Positions 1 to 8,923 of a DNA stretch of 64,000 nt are shown here, piece after piece; within the stretch, counting starts at the first letter, position 1, and the number at the start of each line of letters is the position of its first letter. Where the stretch lies: contig JAZOCC010000019.1 in the NCBI GenBank assembly GCA_045596385.1, forward strand, positions 48,623 to 112,622. The letters run 5' to 3'. The position numbers were made by a program, and so were the translations under genes. The DNA is from SIG307 sp045596385. GTDB taxonomy: Bacteria > Bacillota > Clostridia > Lachnospirales > Lachnospiraceae. The notes below the pieces were generated by a model. It saw only the letters and a program-made list of their open reading frames with translations. It was not told the origin of the DNA and ran no database searches.

Positions 1-174
1 ACAATTAATCTCTTCCCCACAGGTCAGAACGGACACCGTAGGAAACGATACCGTCCCTGCCTGTACCGTTTCGATTTCCTCATCAAATATGGTTTCTCCG
101 ACACGGCTTCCGAAAAACAGTACCGCCGCAAAAAATACCACCGCCAAATACAGTATCTGATAAACTCTTTTCAT
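1..174 (-). CDS. Partial membrane-anchored hypothetical protein (N-terminus only)
   Basis: This is an open frame that runs off the left edge. It starts at the ATG at 174, one base beyond the stop of the neighbouring methyltransferase, so the two genes are almost certainly co-transcribed. The 58 visible codons give a short basic start (MKRVYQ), one hydrophobic segment at about residues 6-23, and then an acidic extracytoplasmic stretch. This is the pattern of a signal anchor. No family can be named from this piece. Confidence 0.6.
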   Translation of the reverse strand, partial: MKRVYQILYLAVVFFAAVLFFGSRVGETIFDEEIETVQAGTVSFPTVSVLTCGEEINC

Positions 175-175
175 C

Positions 176-1351
176 CTATTCTTTCTCCGTCAACAATCGG
201 TAAAGCGTCGGCTTTGTGTTACAGTACGAAAGAATTTCCTTCATTTCACACTCCACCCGTTTTCCCAACTCCTCTTGCTTTATTGTCTCTTTTTTAACCG
301 CCCGTAATAAAATATTCTTCGGCGTATGCTCCATATCAATAAACTCCAAAAGCTGCGTCTTATAGCCGCAGGCATCCATCACATTGGCACGGAATGCATC
401 CGTCATAAGCGCAGACATCCGCTCCTTTACAATGCCGTATTTGAGAAACGGCTGCAACGGCTCACACTCCATCTGCCGGTTCCACTCATGCTGACAGCAC
501 GGCACGGACAGTACCACCGATGCCCCCCACCGAATTGCCTTATATAATGCGTAATCCGTGGCTGTATCGCAGGCATGGAGAGTCACCACCATATCCACGG
601 CATCCATCCCCGTATAGTCCGCAATATCACCGCATAAAAACTCCAGTCTGGCATACCCGTACTCCTGTGCCAGACGGTTGCACCGGGCAATGACATCCTT
701 TTTTAAATCCAGTCCCACAATCCGGACTTCGTATCCCTTCAGGGTATAAAGATAATGATACAGCGCAAAGGTCAGATAGGACTTGCCACAGCCGAAATCC
801 AAAATGGTGAGCTCTCGTTGCTTCGGAAGTGCCGGAAGAATGTCCTCCACAAACTCCAGAAAACGGTTAATCTGGCGGAACTTATCGTACTTTGCCTTTA
901 CTACCGCACCCTCCTTTGTCATTACACCCAGATCAACCAAAAACGGAACCGGAGTCCCCTCATCAAGCAAATACTGCTTTTTCCGGTTATGTTCTCTCGG
1001 TAAAATCATGGAAGCCGCATCCTGCCGCTTCTTACACTTCACGGTAACGGTCCCCTTCTTTCCGATTAAGGCAGTACGCTGATGAAACACCGACAAAAGC
1101 TCCGCCTGCCGGAATGCACCTTCCTCCAGCCACTCTTGCAGCCGGGCCGACACAGCCTCTTCCGTACAATTGGTATGAAACACCTGGTTTCCGCGGTATT
1201 CTTCGATTTGATATTGCTGTCTGCCGCCGATTACCACCGGATGCACCTTCACCTTGGAAAGCTCCGCCGTCTTCGGGGCATTACTGAGAACCGCACGCTG
1301 CAGTCCTTCTTCCATGCTTTTTGCAATTGCCTCAATCACCGTCTGTTCCAT
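176..1351 (-). CDS. SAM-dependent methyltransferase (Methyltransf_32-like)
   Basis: Predicted 391-residue cytosolic methyltransferase. The central part carries a class I SAM-binding motif (DFGCGKSYLTFAL near residue 186), followed by an acidic residue at the end of the next strand (VGLDLKK). A later SVPCCQHEW motif is typical of the Methyltransf_32 family, which includes the METTL25/RRNAD1 type. The N-terminal 170 residues are a substrate-side extension with no clear motif. The substrate cannot be told from the sequence; rRNA or protein targets are possible. The SD is GGAAGGGAC and a promoter lies 35-62 bases upstream. The downstream membrane protein starts one base after its stop. Confidence 0.75.
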   Translation of the reverse strand: MEQTVIEAIAKSMEEGLQRAVLSNAPKTAELSKVKVHPVVIGGRQQYQIEEYRGNQVFHTNCTEEAVSARLQEWLEEGAFRQAELLSVFHQRTALIGKKGTVTVKCKKRQDAASMILPREHNRKKQYLLDEGTPVPFLVDLGVMTKEGAVVKAKYDKFRQINRFLEFVEDILPALPKQRELTILDFGCGKSYLTFALYHYLYTLKGYEVRIVGLDLKKDVIARCNRLAQEYGYARLEFLCGDIADYTGMDAVDMVVTLHACDTATDYALYKAIRWGASVVLSVPCCQHEWNRQMECEPLQPFLKYGIVKERMSALMTDAFRANVMDACGYKTQLLEFIDMEHTPKNILLRAVKKETIKQEELGKRVECEMKEILSYCNTKPTLYRLLTEKE

Positions 1352-1385
1352 TTTTGTCCCTTCCTTGCAAACTCATCCACTTTTC

Positions 1386-1413
1386 AGTATAGCATATTTT
1401 AAAGGAATTTCAA
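1386..1413 (-). promoter_or_regulatory. Sigma-A type promoter of the methyltransferase gene
   Basis: On the minus strand a -35 of TTGAAA is followed by a 16-base spacer and a -10 of TATACT, ending 35 bases before the ATG at 1351. Confidence 0.55.
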
Positions 1414-1482
1414 GACTGACACGCACCTTTTTCAGCCTCCGGCGTATCTTATAACAACATACCATATAAGGCAGGTTTTTCT

Positions 1483-2010
1483 ATGCCAGCTTATTACTCG
1501 GAGTCCGGTCATCCGGTCAATACAGAACCGAACCGACGCTTCTATCCAACACAGGAGCCGCAGACACGTCCGCAAATTCCTTCCGCACGTCCTCCGGTAT
1601 CCTCCGTACCGCGGACACAAACCGCACCGGTTCCTTCTCCGGCATTAACAGTACCTCACATCCCGTCGGAATACAAAAGCGGCGATGCTTCTTACCTGAT
1701 GCATCGCCACCCCATCTTATTGCAACGCCTGTACGACGCCGCAGACTCACACTTATCCGCTTACCGGTCCGGAGATTTTATTTATGACGCTTACCCGGAT
1801 TATTTGTCGCTCCGCCTGATGCGCGACCGTCTTCTCCGGGAACACCGCACGCTCACGGAAGAATTTTTGCAGGCAGGCTGTCCGTCGGAATGGCTAAGCC
1901 TCCTTACGGATACAGTCCTTTCCGAGCTTCTTTGCCGGAAACGCCATACTTACCGTAATCCGATAGGAGAAGCTACCACGACCTCCGTACGATCGGTGTC
2001 CCTGTCATAA
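1483..2010 (+). CDS. Conserved-looking hypothetical protein with Pro-rich N-terminus
   Basis: 175 codons. The first 65 residues are rich in Pro, Thr and Ser and look disordered. Residues 68-155 form a compact charged region with HPILLQRLYDAADSHL and DFIYDAYPDYLSLRLMRDRL, a regular helical pattern that reads as a real folded domain. The last 20 residues overlap the 3' end of the convergent YwmB-like gene by 61 bases, which is unusual. The SD is weak (GGCAGG). No signal peptide or membrane segment is seen. Function unknown; it resembles small uncharacterised proteins of Lachnospiraceae, but this could not be checked. Confidence 0.5.
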   Translation: MPAYYSESGHPVNTEPNRRFYPTQEPQTRPQIPSARPPVSSVPRTQTAPVPSPALTVPHIPSEYKSGDASYLMHRHPILLQRLYDAADSHLSAYRSGDFIYDAYPDYLSLRLMRDRLLREHRTLTEEFLQAGCPSEWLSLLTDTVLSELLCRKRHTYRNPIGEATTTSVRSVSLS

Positions 2011-2708
2011 TAAAGTGCCACCTGTACATTAATTTTCTTTTTTTCCACCGTAATATAGTCTTCTACCGCACCGGTATACGCATACACCGTATAATTTGCG
2101 TTTTGACGGTTTTCGTATACCGGCTGTGCGTAGAGCTCGGAAAGCAGTAAATCCGTCACTTCATCCTTTTTTGCCAGCGGAATCTCTCCATCATACACGC
2201 CACACAACTCCAATGTGGTGGAAATCTCCGTTAAACCTACTTTCTCCGCAGCCCGTTTCATAGTCTTTCGGAACCCGGCGGTTGCCGCTGTGTTTTCTCC
2301 CGTCAGGGTTACTTCCGCACAAATATAGTATGCCTCCGTCTCCTCAAAAAAGACCACCTTTAACAGAGAGTGAGCCTGTGCTGCCTGTCTTTCGTACACA
2401 TACTCTACCCGTCCCGTATAGTCCGCCTGTCTGATTTCTCCGTCTACCGTAAGACCGATTTCCCCTCCGAAATACTGTAACAGTTTTTCTTCGGAAAACC
2501 CGTATGGCGGCGGCAGGTACCTTCCGGTCAATGTTACCGTTCCGCTGCTTTCCTCCGGTGCCAGTACCGCAAATGCTCCCTCAATACTGGCCTGAGCCAG
2601 AAACGCCCGCTCGGTAATCACACGAAAACCGGCTGCCAGAACAAGCACCGCGACCAGCACACTTAACACCTTCCGTTGCTTTTTATTCGGTTTCCGAAAT
2701 ATACGCAT
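1950..2708 (-). CDS. YwmB-like secreted/membrane-anchored protein
   Basis: 252 residues from the ATG at 2708, which has a GAGGAG SD. An open frame extends to 2813, but the internal start is far better. There is a basic start followed by one membrane segment (about residues 15-31), then an extracytoplasmic domain. The C-terminal half fits the YwmB family: a repeated helix/strand unit, a request for paired residues around YTGAVEDYI, and a final strand INVQVALYYD ending in ASPIG. YwmB is an exported protein of Bacillus of unclear function, encoded near murA. The gene follows clpX, and its SD is buried in a hairpin that can also terminate clpX transcripts. Confidence 0.6.
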   Translation of the reverse strand: MRIFRKPNKKQRKVLSVLVAVLVLAAGFRVITERAFLAQASIEGAFAVLAPEESSGTVTLTGRYLPPPYGFSEEKLLQYFGGEIGLTVDGEIRQADYTGRVEYVYERQAAQAHSLLKVVFFEETEAYYICAEVTLTGENTAATAGFRKTMKRAAEKVGLTEISTTLELCGVYDGEIPLAKKDEVTDLLLSELYAQPVYENRQNANYTVYAYTGAVEDYITVEKKKINVQVALYYDRDTDRTEVVVASPIGLR

Positions 2709-2711
2709 AAA

Positions 2712-2763
2712 AAATACTCCTCTCTCCGCCTCACCTATGTAAGACCTATATAGAGGAGTATTT
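2712..2763 (-). terminator. Hairpin between clpX and ywmB-like gene, overlapping the latter's SD
   Basis: A perfect 12-bp inverted repeat (2712-2723 and 2752-2763) with a 28-base loop. On the minus strand the 3' arm contains the GAGGAG SD of the YwmB-like gene and is followed directly by a run of six T. It can therefore act as a terminator for clpX and as a cover for the next gene's ribosome binding site. Confidence 0.5.
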
Positions 2764-2787
2764 CCATAATTTACCGTCCTATTCTGC

Positions 2788-4194
2788 CTATTTATCGGAA
2801 CCCCGCATCTCAATGACCGGACCGCCGCAGCCGCGGACGTAGTCCCCCGTAATCGTTACCTTGCCGATGGAGTCATCCTTCGGAATTTCATACATAATAT
2901 CAAGCATAATCTCTTCCAGAATCGCACGTAATGCACGGGCGCCCGTATCTTTCGAAAGAGCACGCTCCGCAATGGCATCCAGGGCATCCTCATCAAATAC
3001 CAGCTTTACCTCATCCAGAGATAACAAATGCTCATACTGCTTTAGAATCGCATTCTTCGGCTCCTTTAACACCTGAATCAGTTGCTCCTTATCCAGCCCC
3101 TGCAGGGAGAAAATCACAGGAAGACGACCGAGGAACTCCGGAATCATACCATATTCCCGCAAATCCTCCACGGTCACCTTGGACAAAAGCATCTTGTCTT
3201 CATCATACTTATCCTTAAGCTCTGCTCCAAAACCGATCATCGCGGTCTGATTCAAACGCTTCTTGATGACCTTTTCCAAATCCGGGAAAGCGCCGCCGCA
3301 AATAAACAAAATATCCTTTGTATTAATGGTGGTCATGGGTACCATGGCATTCTTATTGGTGGCGCCCACCGGCACCTCCACCTCGCTGCCCTCCAAAAGC
3401 TTTAGCAAGCCCTGCTGTACCGACTCTCCGCTGACATCCCGGCTGTTGGTATTACGCTTTTTGGCAATTTTATCAATTTCATCAATAAAGATAATCCCGT
3501 GCTCCGCACGTTCCACATCGTTATCCGCAGCCGCCAGAAGCTTTGACAGTACGCTCTCCACGTCATCGCCGATATAGCCGGCCTCCGTAAGCGTCGTGGC
3601 ATCCGTAATGGCAAGAGGTACATTAAGCAGTCTCGCCAACGTCTTTACCAGATAGGTTTTACCGCTACCGGTAGGACCCAGCATTAACATATTGGACTTC
3701 TCAAGCTCGATGGTATTGCTCTTATCCGCCACTCTTTTATAGTGATTGTATACTGCCACGGAAATCACCTTTTTCGCATGGTCCTGGCCGATGACATACT
3801 CATCCAGCTCTGCCTTGATTTTGTGCGGTGCTTTCAGGTTCTTCAAATCGAGCACAGGTGCCTCCTGCACCTCCTTTTTCTCCTGCTCCGCCGGCTTTGC
3901 CTTTTTCTTTACCTTCGGCATCTTCATAAACTCTCCACCCATACGGAACATGGACGGGTCTATCGTCAACATTTCCATATACGGAAAACCGTTCCCGTTT
4001 ATGGAATCAAAGGTCTTCTGTAAGCAATCGTTACATACACAAAAATCATTCGGTAGCTGAATCATCTTTCCGGCAACACTCTCCGGTCTGCGGCACATCT
4101 GACAATAATTCTCGTAACCGGTATCCTTCTTCTCTGTCGTTGTATCCTTTGTTTCTTCCTGATTTTCTTCCGGGAGATTTTTCTCGTCTTCCAT
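2788..4194 (-). CDS. clpX: ATP-dependent Clp protease ATP-binding subunit ClpX
   Basis: 468-residue AAA+ unfoldase that feeds substrates to ClpP. An acidic N-terminal tail precedes the zinc-binding domain (CQMC and CNDC, residues about 32-62). The AAA+ core follows: Walker A GPTGSGKT, pore loop GYIGDDVE, Walker B IIFIDEIDKI, and the loop DVSGESVQQGLLKLLEG. The IGFGAE motif that docks on ClpP is kept, so it should work with a ClpP encoded elsewhere; no clpP is nearby. It is longer than typical ClpX (about 420) through the acidic tail and a Lys-rich insert near residues 90-115. A second, more standard clpX elsewhere in the genome is possible. Confidence 0.9.
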   Translation of the reverse strand: MEDEKNLPEENQEETKDTTTEKKDTGYENYCQMCRRPESVAGKMIQLPNDFCVCNDCLQKTFDSINGNGFPYMEMLTIDPSMFRMGGEFMKMPKVKKKAKPAEQEKKEVQEAPVLDLKNLKAPHKIKAELDEYVIGQDHAKKVISVAVYNHYKRVADKSNTIELEKSNMLMLGPTGSGKTYLVKTLARLLNVPLAITDATTLTEAGYIGDDVESVLSKLLAAADNDVERAEHGIIFIDEIDKIAKKRNTNSRDVSGESVQQGLLKLLEGSEVEVPVGATNKNAMVPMTTINTKDILFICGGAFPDLEKVIKKRLNQTAMIGFGAELKDKYDEDKMLLSKVTVEDLREYGMIPEFLGRLPVIFSLQGLDKEQLIQVLKEPKNAILKQYEHLLSLDEVKLVFDEDALDAIAERALSKDTGARALRAILEEIMLDIMYEIPKDDSIGKVTITGDYVRGCGGPVIEMRGSDK

Positions 4195-4218
4195 CTGTTT
4201 CCCCTTTCCGATTGCGCA

Positions 4219-5616
4219 TTAATATGCGTTCTTATTAATAAATCCTTTAAACACCGTTAAAAACAGTATCTTAATATCAAATCCCAACGTCCAGTTTTCA
4301 ATATAATGAACATCGTGCTCAATCCTCTTCCGAATAGAGGTATCCCCGCGATAGCCGTTCACCTGGGCCCAACCCGTAATTCCCGGACGAACCTGATGTT
4401 TAATCATATAGCGCGGAATCTCTTCCTTGAACTTTTCCACAAATTTCGGACGCTCCGGACGCGGTCCCACCAGACTCATATCGCCCTTCAACACATTAAT
4501 CAGCTGCGGAAGCTCATCTATACTGGTTTTCCGGATAAACTTACCGATTCCCGTTACTCTGGAATCATTCTTCGTAGTCCAGGCATTGGCTTCCTTTGCC
4601 GCCTCCTGTACCACCATGGAACGAAACTTATACATTTTGAACTCTTTATTATGAAGTCCCACACGTACCTGGGAAAAGATTACCGGCCCCTTCGACGTCA
4701 GCTTTACCAAAAGCGCCACGAGCAGCATCGGTATCGAAAACAGCACAAGCGCCACCGACGCTCCCACAATGTCTACCGTTCGTTTTATCGCACGGTTTAC
4801 CAGATTACTGAGGGGAACCTTACGGATATTAATTACCGGCAGTCCTTCCAAATCCTCAATATACGGTACCGTCGGTACAATATGATTATAATCCGGAATA
4901 AACTTGGTATGCACACCGGAATATTCACAAGCCGTTACCAGACGCTCCAACTTTTCATACTCTTCAATGGAAAGGGTAATGGCTATTTCGTCATAATCCC
5001 GTTCCGCCAGATATTCGGAAAGCTCTTCTATAGTCCCGAGTACCGATATCTTCTTGTACCGGGTCCCTACCGCCATCTTATCATCCAGAATTCCGTGAAT
5101 AAAATAGCCCCACTGGGGATTCGCCAGAATCCGGTCCACGTAAGCTTCCGCCGCACGACTGTAACCCACAATCAGAACATGCTTCAAATTCTTACCGTTT
5201 CTCCGCAAATGCTCTAACAGTTTTCTTAATGAAAAGCGGAACATACTCTCAAGCACCACATTGGTTCCGTAGAAAATCGCAAGAAAGACTCGGGAAATAT
5301 CCATTTTAAACAAGAACAACAGCACAATAAAAGCCGCACCGCCGATTATATTTGCCTTCAGCACCAGCCACAGCTCCCACTGCATTCCCTTTCCTCTCTT
5401 CGGTGCATACAAGCCACTGGTCCAATAAATCAGCAAATATACCGGAAGCACCACAATCAAGAAACGGGAATAGGACTGAATCGTGTAATCTCCCGCCTTT
5501 TCCATATTTAACCACACAAAGCGAAGCAGGTAAGCTAAATAGTAAGATGCAAGCACAAATAATCCGTCCGTTACGATATGCAATTGATTAAATGCTTTTT
5601 GGTTATCTTTAATCAT
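4219..5616 (-). CDS. Undecaprenyl-phosphate sugar phosphotransferase (polyprenyl glycosylphosphotransferase)
   Basis: 465-residue initiating enzyme of surface polysaccharide synthesis of the WbaP/WcaJ/CpsE class. It transfers a sugar-1-phosphate to undecaprenyl phosphate at the membrane. The N-terminal part has four hydrophobic segments (to about residue 125), then a Rossmann-like CoA-binding-type domain. A further membrane segment near residue 285 leads into the catalytic C-terminal domain with KFRSMV, KTSIDELPQL and MSLVGPRPE motifs. It lies 24 bases downstream of clpX's start, so the two genes are close but separately started. A second enzyme of this class sits at 22235-23617. The sugar donor is not predictable. 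Confidence 0.85.
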   Translation of the reverse strand: MIKDNQKAFNQLHIVTDGLFVLASYYLAYLLRFVWLNMEKAGDYTIQSYSRFLIVVLPVYLLIYWTSGLYAPKRGKGMQWELWLVLKANIIGGAAFIVLLFLFKMDISRVFLAIFYGTNVVLESMFRFSLRKLLEHLRRNGKNLKHVLIVGYSRAAEAYVDRILANPQWGYFIHGILDDKMAVGTRYKKISVLGTIEELSEYLAERDYDEIAITLSIEEYEKLERLVTACEYSGVHTKFIPDYNHIVPTVPYIEDLEGLPVINIRKVPLSNLVNRAIKRTVDIVGASVALVLFSIPMLLVALLVKLTSKGPVIFSQVRVGLHNKEFKMYKFRSMVVQEAAKEANAWTTKNDSRVTGIGKFIRKTSIDELPQLINVLKGDMSLVGPRPERPKFVEKFKEEIPRYMIKHQVRPGITGWAQVNGYRGDTSIRKRIEHDVHYIENWTLGFDIKILFLTVFKGFINKNAY

Positions 5617-5651
5617 GTTATTCTCCTACCGTTTCTACCCTCATATATGTT

Positions 5652-5680
5652 ATCTTACATGATTCTTTCAAAAACCTCAA
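5652..5680 (-). promoter_or_regulatory. Probable promoter of the sugar phosphotransferase gene
   Basis: Minus-strand TTGAGG, 17-base spacer, TAAGAT, ending 36 bases before the start codon at 5616. Confidence 0.4.
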
Positions 5681-5784
5681 CAAAAATTTTAGAAATCCCT
5701 CATTTCTTAACCGATTCGTCACAAAGCCTACACAAACACGTGGTACACTATGGACATAACGAAACACGATTGGGAGGTTATTTT

Positions 5785-7281
5785 ATGGACTCTAATTATA
5801 ATAACACAAATAATACAATAGAAGAAACCGTTGATTGCTCCTCTCCTATTACGCTGGGACAAGAAACCGTTCCCGCAGCGGAACCGGTTCTTTCCGGGGA
5901 GACGACCATCGAGACTCCTGCGGAAAACCCGGTCACCGAAGCTTCCTATTATGGAACTCCGGCCCCGTCTTCCGTTACCGAGGCTACGCCTGTCGAGGCA
6001 CCTCGTAAAAAGAAGAAAGAGCACCGGGTAATCAAAAAGATACTCGGTTGTATCGGCCTGGCAGCCTGCTTCGGCATTGTAGCCGGAGGCGCATTTTTCG
6101 GAGTGCGTTATGCCATTGCCCGTTTCTTCCCTCAGGAAGCGAATCGCGTGGAAGAAGTTCCGGGACCTTCCGATGTTCTTTTCCCGAAGCCGAACATCAC
6201 CATCGCTTCCACTGCCATCGGCGAAGTCGGCGACACGGATGCCACAGAAACGGTAGCTGCTGTAGTTGAACAGACGATGCCGGCCATGGTATCAATCCAG
6301 ACCATTCGTACCACTACCTCTTACTTTTGGGGGCAGCCGATTTATAACGACCAGGAGGGCGGCGGCTCCGGTATCATCATCGGTTCCAACGAGGATGATT
6401 TGCTGATTGCTACCAACTACCATGTTATTGAAAATACCTCTTCCGTAAAGGTCATTTTAGCCGATAACACAACCCATGATGTTACGGTAAAGGGGTCCGA
6501 TGCGGATGCCGATCTTGCCATTTTGGCGCTTCCTCTTTCCAGCCTTACCCAGGAAACCTTGGACAGCATCGACATCGCTGTTTTAGGCGATTCCGATAAT
6601 GCCAAAATCGGACAAATGGTCATCGCCATCGGTAATGCCCTCGGTTACGGTCCGACGGTCACCGTAGGATACCTGAGTGCAAAAGACAGAGAGATTACCA
6701 TTGAAGGAAACGACATGATATTGTTACAAACCAACGCTGCCATCAATTCCGGTAACAGCGGCGGAGCATTGTTAAATACAAAGGGCGAGGTTATCGGTAT
6801 CAACAACGCAAAGCTGACCAGTACCGATATCGAAGGCATCTGTTTTGCCATTCCGATTTCCGAAGCCACTCCGATTTTAGACGATTTAATGACCCGTGAA
6901 ATTCTCGCCGATGACGAAAAAGGATATCTGGGTGTTGGCGTCTCTGAGCTGGATTCCGCAATTTTCAGGGATTACAACTGGCCGGAGGGTGTCTATGTTT
7001 CCTCCGTCAGTGAAAACAGCACCGCAGAAAAGGCCGGTATTTACCAAGGTGACATTATTACCCATGTGAACGGAGAAAAGGTGACCACCGCAAATCAATT
7101 AATCAATGCAGTTACCTCTAACCGATACGGTACCGTGGTGGAAATCACCCTGCAGCGTATCGTGAACGGTAGGTTTGAGGAATTCACTTATTCCGTCACC
7201 TTACAGCAGAACCCGGAACTGTTAAACGTTCCGGAAGAACTTCCGGAGACTCCGTCGGAGGAGCGCCCGGAGCCACGTTAA
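5785..7281 (+). CDS. HtrA/DegP-like membrane-anchored serine protease
   Basis: 498 residues from the ATG at 5785, which has a GGGAGG SD; the frame is open upstream but without an SD. The layout is a Thr/Glu/Pro-rich cytosolic tail (1-75), one membrane segment (about 86-110), a trypsin-like protease domain, and a PDZ domain (about 385-475). The triad is visible: His213 in TNYHVIE, Asp243 in ADADLAIL, Ser325 in NSGNSGGAL. HtrA proteins degrade or refold damaged envelope proteins outside the membrane. The PDZ part holds the usual GVYVSSV and AGIYQGDIIT elements. It is a single-gene unit closed by a bidirectional terminator. Confidence 0.92.
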   Translation: MDSNYNNTNNTIEETVDCSSPITLGQETVPAAEPVLSGETTIETPAENPVTEASYYGTPAPSSVTEATPVEAPRKKKKEHRVIKKILGCIGLAACFGIVAGGAFFGVRYAIARFFPQEANRVEEVPGPSDVLFPKPNITIASTAIGEVGDTDATETVAAVVEQTMPAMVSIQTIRTTTSYFWGQPIYNDQEGGGSGIIIGSNEDDLLIATNYHVIENTSSVKVILADNTTHDVTVKGSDADADLAILALPLSSLTQETLDSIDIAVLGDSDNAKIGQMVIAIGNALGYGPTVTVGYLSAKDREITIEGNDMILLQTNAAINSGNSGGALLNTKGEVIGINNAKLTSTDIEGICFAIPISEATPILDDLMTREILADDEKGYLGVGVSELDSAIFRDYNWPEGVYVSSVSENSTAEKAGIYQGDIITHVNGEKVTTANQLINAVTSNRYGTVVEITLQRIVNGRFEEFTYSVTLQQNPELLNVPEELPETPSEERPEPR

Positions 7282-7311
7282 ACAGACTGATTGGGAACTT
7301 TCCTATAGTGC

Positions 7312-7355
7312 AAAAAAGCTGCCGCAAGCACGAATCCGTGACCTTGCGGCAGTTT
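7312..7355. terminator. Bidirectional terminator between htrA-like gene and ABC exporter operon
   Basis: A 10-bp perfect stem (7319-7328 with 7343-7352). It is flanked by a run of A on the left and TTTT on the right, so it can stop transcription from both convergent genes. Confidence 0.8.
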
Positions 7356-7371
7356 TCTATACACCTCTGCT

Positions 7372-8115
7372 TTATTTCGTTTCCTTTGCCTCGAACTTGT
7401 CCGCTACCTCTTCCACCGGACCGTCCTCCACTATATGTCCCTTCTCCAACCATATTGCCCTGTTACACAGGGAACGCACCTGCTTTAAATTATGGGACAC
7501 AAACAGTACCGTAATCCCTTTGGCAAACATTTCCTTAATACGCTTTTCACTTTTTTTGCGGAACTTCACGTCACCTACGGAAAGCACTTCATCCAAAATC
7601 AGAATGTCCGGCTCTACCATCGTCGCAATGGAAAATCCCAGTCTCGCCCTCATACCCGAGGAATAATTCTTGACCGGTACATGAATAAAATCCCCCAGCT
7701 CGGAAAATGCAACGATCTCATCGTACTTTTCCTTTAAAAACGCCTTGGAGTATCCCAGCATTGCTCCGTACAAATAAATATTTTCCGCTCCGGTATACTG
7801 CGGATCAAAGCCTGCTCCCAGTTCAAGAAGCGGAACAAGAACACCGGAACGGGAGACCTCTCCCTCGGTGGCCTTTAATACTCCGGCGATTACCTTAAGA
7901 AGAGTACTTTTTCCGGCACCGTTCAAACCGAGAATAGCCACACGTTCTCCCTTTTTTATGGAAAAGGAAACATTCCGCAATGCCCAAAACTCCTTATACC
8001 GCATTTGTCTTTTCAAAATACGGATGATATATTCCTTTAAGTTATCTACCTTTTGTTCGCTCAAGTGGAATTTAACACCCAAACCTTCCACTGAAACAAT
8101 TGCTTTTTCTTCCAT
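7372..8115 (-). CDS. ABC transporter ATP-binding protein, polysaccharide export type
   Basis: 247-residue ATPase of the TagH/Wzt/RfbB group, which powers export of teichoic acid or O-antigen-like polymers across the membrane. Walker A is GLNGAGKST, the signature is YSSGMRARLG, and Walker B is DILILDEVL with the D-loop SVGD. It lacks the long C-terminal substrate-recognition domain found in some Wzt proteins. It is the last gene of the operon that begins at 12573 and follows its permease by 17 bases. The polymer exported cannot be told. Confidence 0.88.
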   Translation of the reverse strand: MEEKAIVSVEGLGVKFHLSEQKVDNLKEYIIRILKRQMRYKEFWALRNVSFSIKKGERVAILGLNGAGKSTLLKVIAGVLKATEGEVSRSGVLVPLLELGAGFDPQYTGAENIYLYGAMLGYSKAFLKEKYDEIVAFSELGDFIHVPVKNYSSGMRARLGFSIATMVEPDILILDEVLSVGDVKFRKKSEKRIKEMFAKGITVLFVSHNLKQVRSLCNRAIWLEKGHIVEDGPVEEVADKFEAKETK

Positions 8116-8132
8116 ATCTTATCACTCCGCAC

Positions 8133-8906
8133 TTACAGGTATAAAATAAATTTATCCTGCTTTTTGTAAAACACAAAAACGCCCACAAGCAACGATACTG
8201 CTCCGAATCCGAAGGCATATCCCATTGCCCGGAAATCCGGTGCGATACCGAATACCGCATTTCTGAAATTTACAATAATCGCATATAACGGATTTAATTT
8301 AAAAATCCAAGCGTTCTTCTCGCTGACCACATCCCCTACCTGATAGAAGATGGCGCTGGCATACATCAAAAGCATCAGGGCAACCCCCCACAAATACTCC
8401 ACATCCCGGAAAAACACCGCCATAGTGGACAAAATCAAGCCCGCACCGGCCGTCAGTAAAAGAATTTGCAGTAATGGAACAAACATCCAGAGCAGCTGTA
8501 CCGTCGGGTACACCCCTCTTGCCAATGCAACCGCCGCCAATACAATCAGGGAAATCAAAAAAATGACATAGCCTGACAATACGGAAGCAAACGGATACAT
8601 GTATTTCGGTACATATACCTTTTTTATCATACTAGCATTGGAGCGGACCGATTTTAACGCTGCTTTTGTTCCTCCGGAAAAAAAGGAATACAACAGGCGA
8701 CCGCTCAAAATATAGACAGGAAAATCCTTCGTTCCTTTTCCCAACAACTTTGAAAAAACCAACGTCAAAACAACCATGGTAAGTAACGGTTCCAACATGG
8801 TCCATAATACTCCCAGATATGAATTCCGGTATTTCAGCTTAATATCTTTTTTTACTAATTCAAACAGCAAATTTCGATATTTGCCAAAGGTCTTAAACAC
8901 CGACAT
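8133..8906 (-). CDS. ABC-2 type polysaccharide export permease
   Basis: 257-residue integral membrane protein with about six hydrophobic segments and an amphipathic N-terminus. The YRNSYLGVLWTMLEP motif is typical of the TagG/Wzm/KpsM permeases. It pairs with the ATPase immediately downstream. The C-terminus is short and basic. It begins 17 bases after the stop of cdaR, so the exporter appears to be co-transcribed with the c-di-AMP synthase genes. Confidence 0.88.
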   Translation of the reverse strand: MSVFKTFGKYRNLLFELVKKDIKLKYRNSYLGVLWTMLEPLLTMVVLTLVFSKLLGKGTKDFPVYILSGRLLYSFFSGGTKAALKSVRSNASMIKKVYVPKYMYPFASVLSGYVIFLISLIVLAAVALARGVYPTVQLLWMFVPLLQILLLTAGAGLILSTMAVFFRDVEYLWGVALMLLMYASAIFYQVGDVVSEKNAWIFKLNPLYAIIVNFRNAVFGIAPDFRAMGYAFGFGAVSLLVGVFVFYKKQDKFILYL

Positions 8907-8923
8907 TTCTGCCTAATCTCCTA

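Noticed and set aside
4306..5217. Long plus-strand open frame of about 300 codons
   Set aside because: It lies fully opposite the sugar phosphotransferase gene, has a His/Arg/Asn-rich unnatural composition and no SD. It is the antisense shadow of a real gene.
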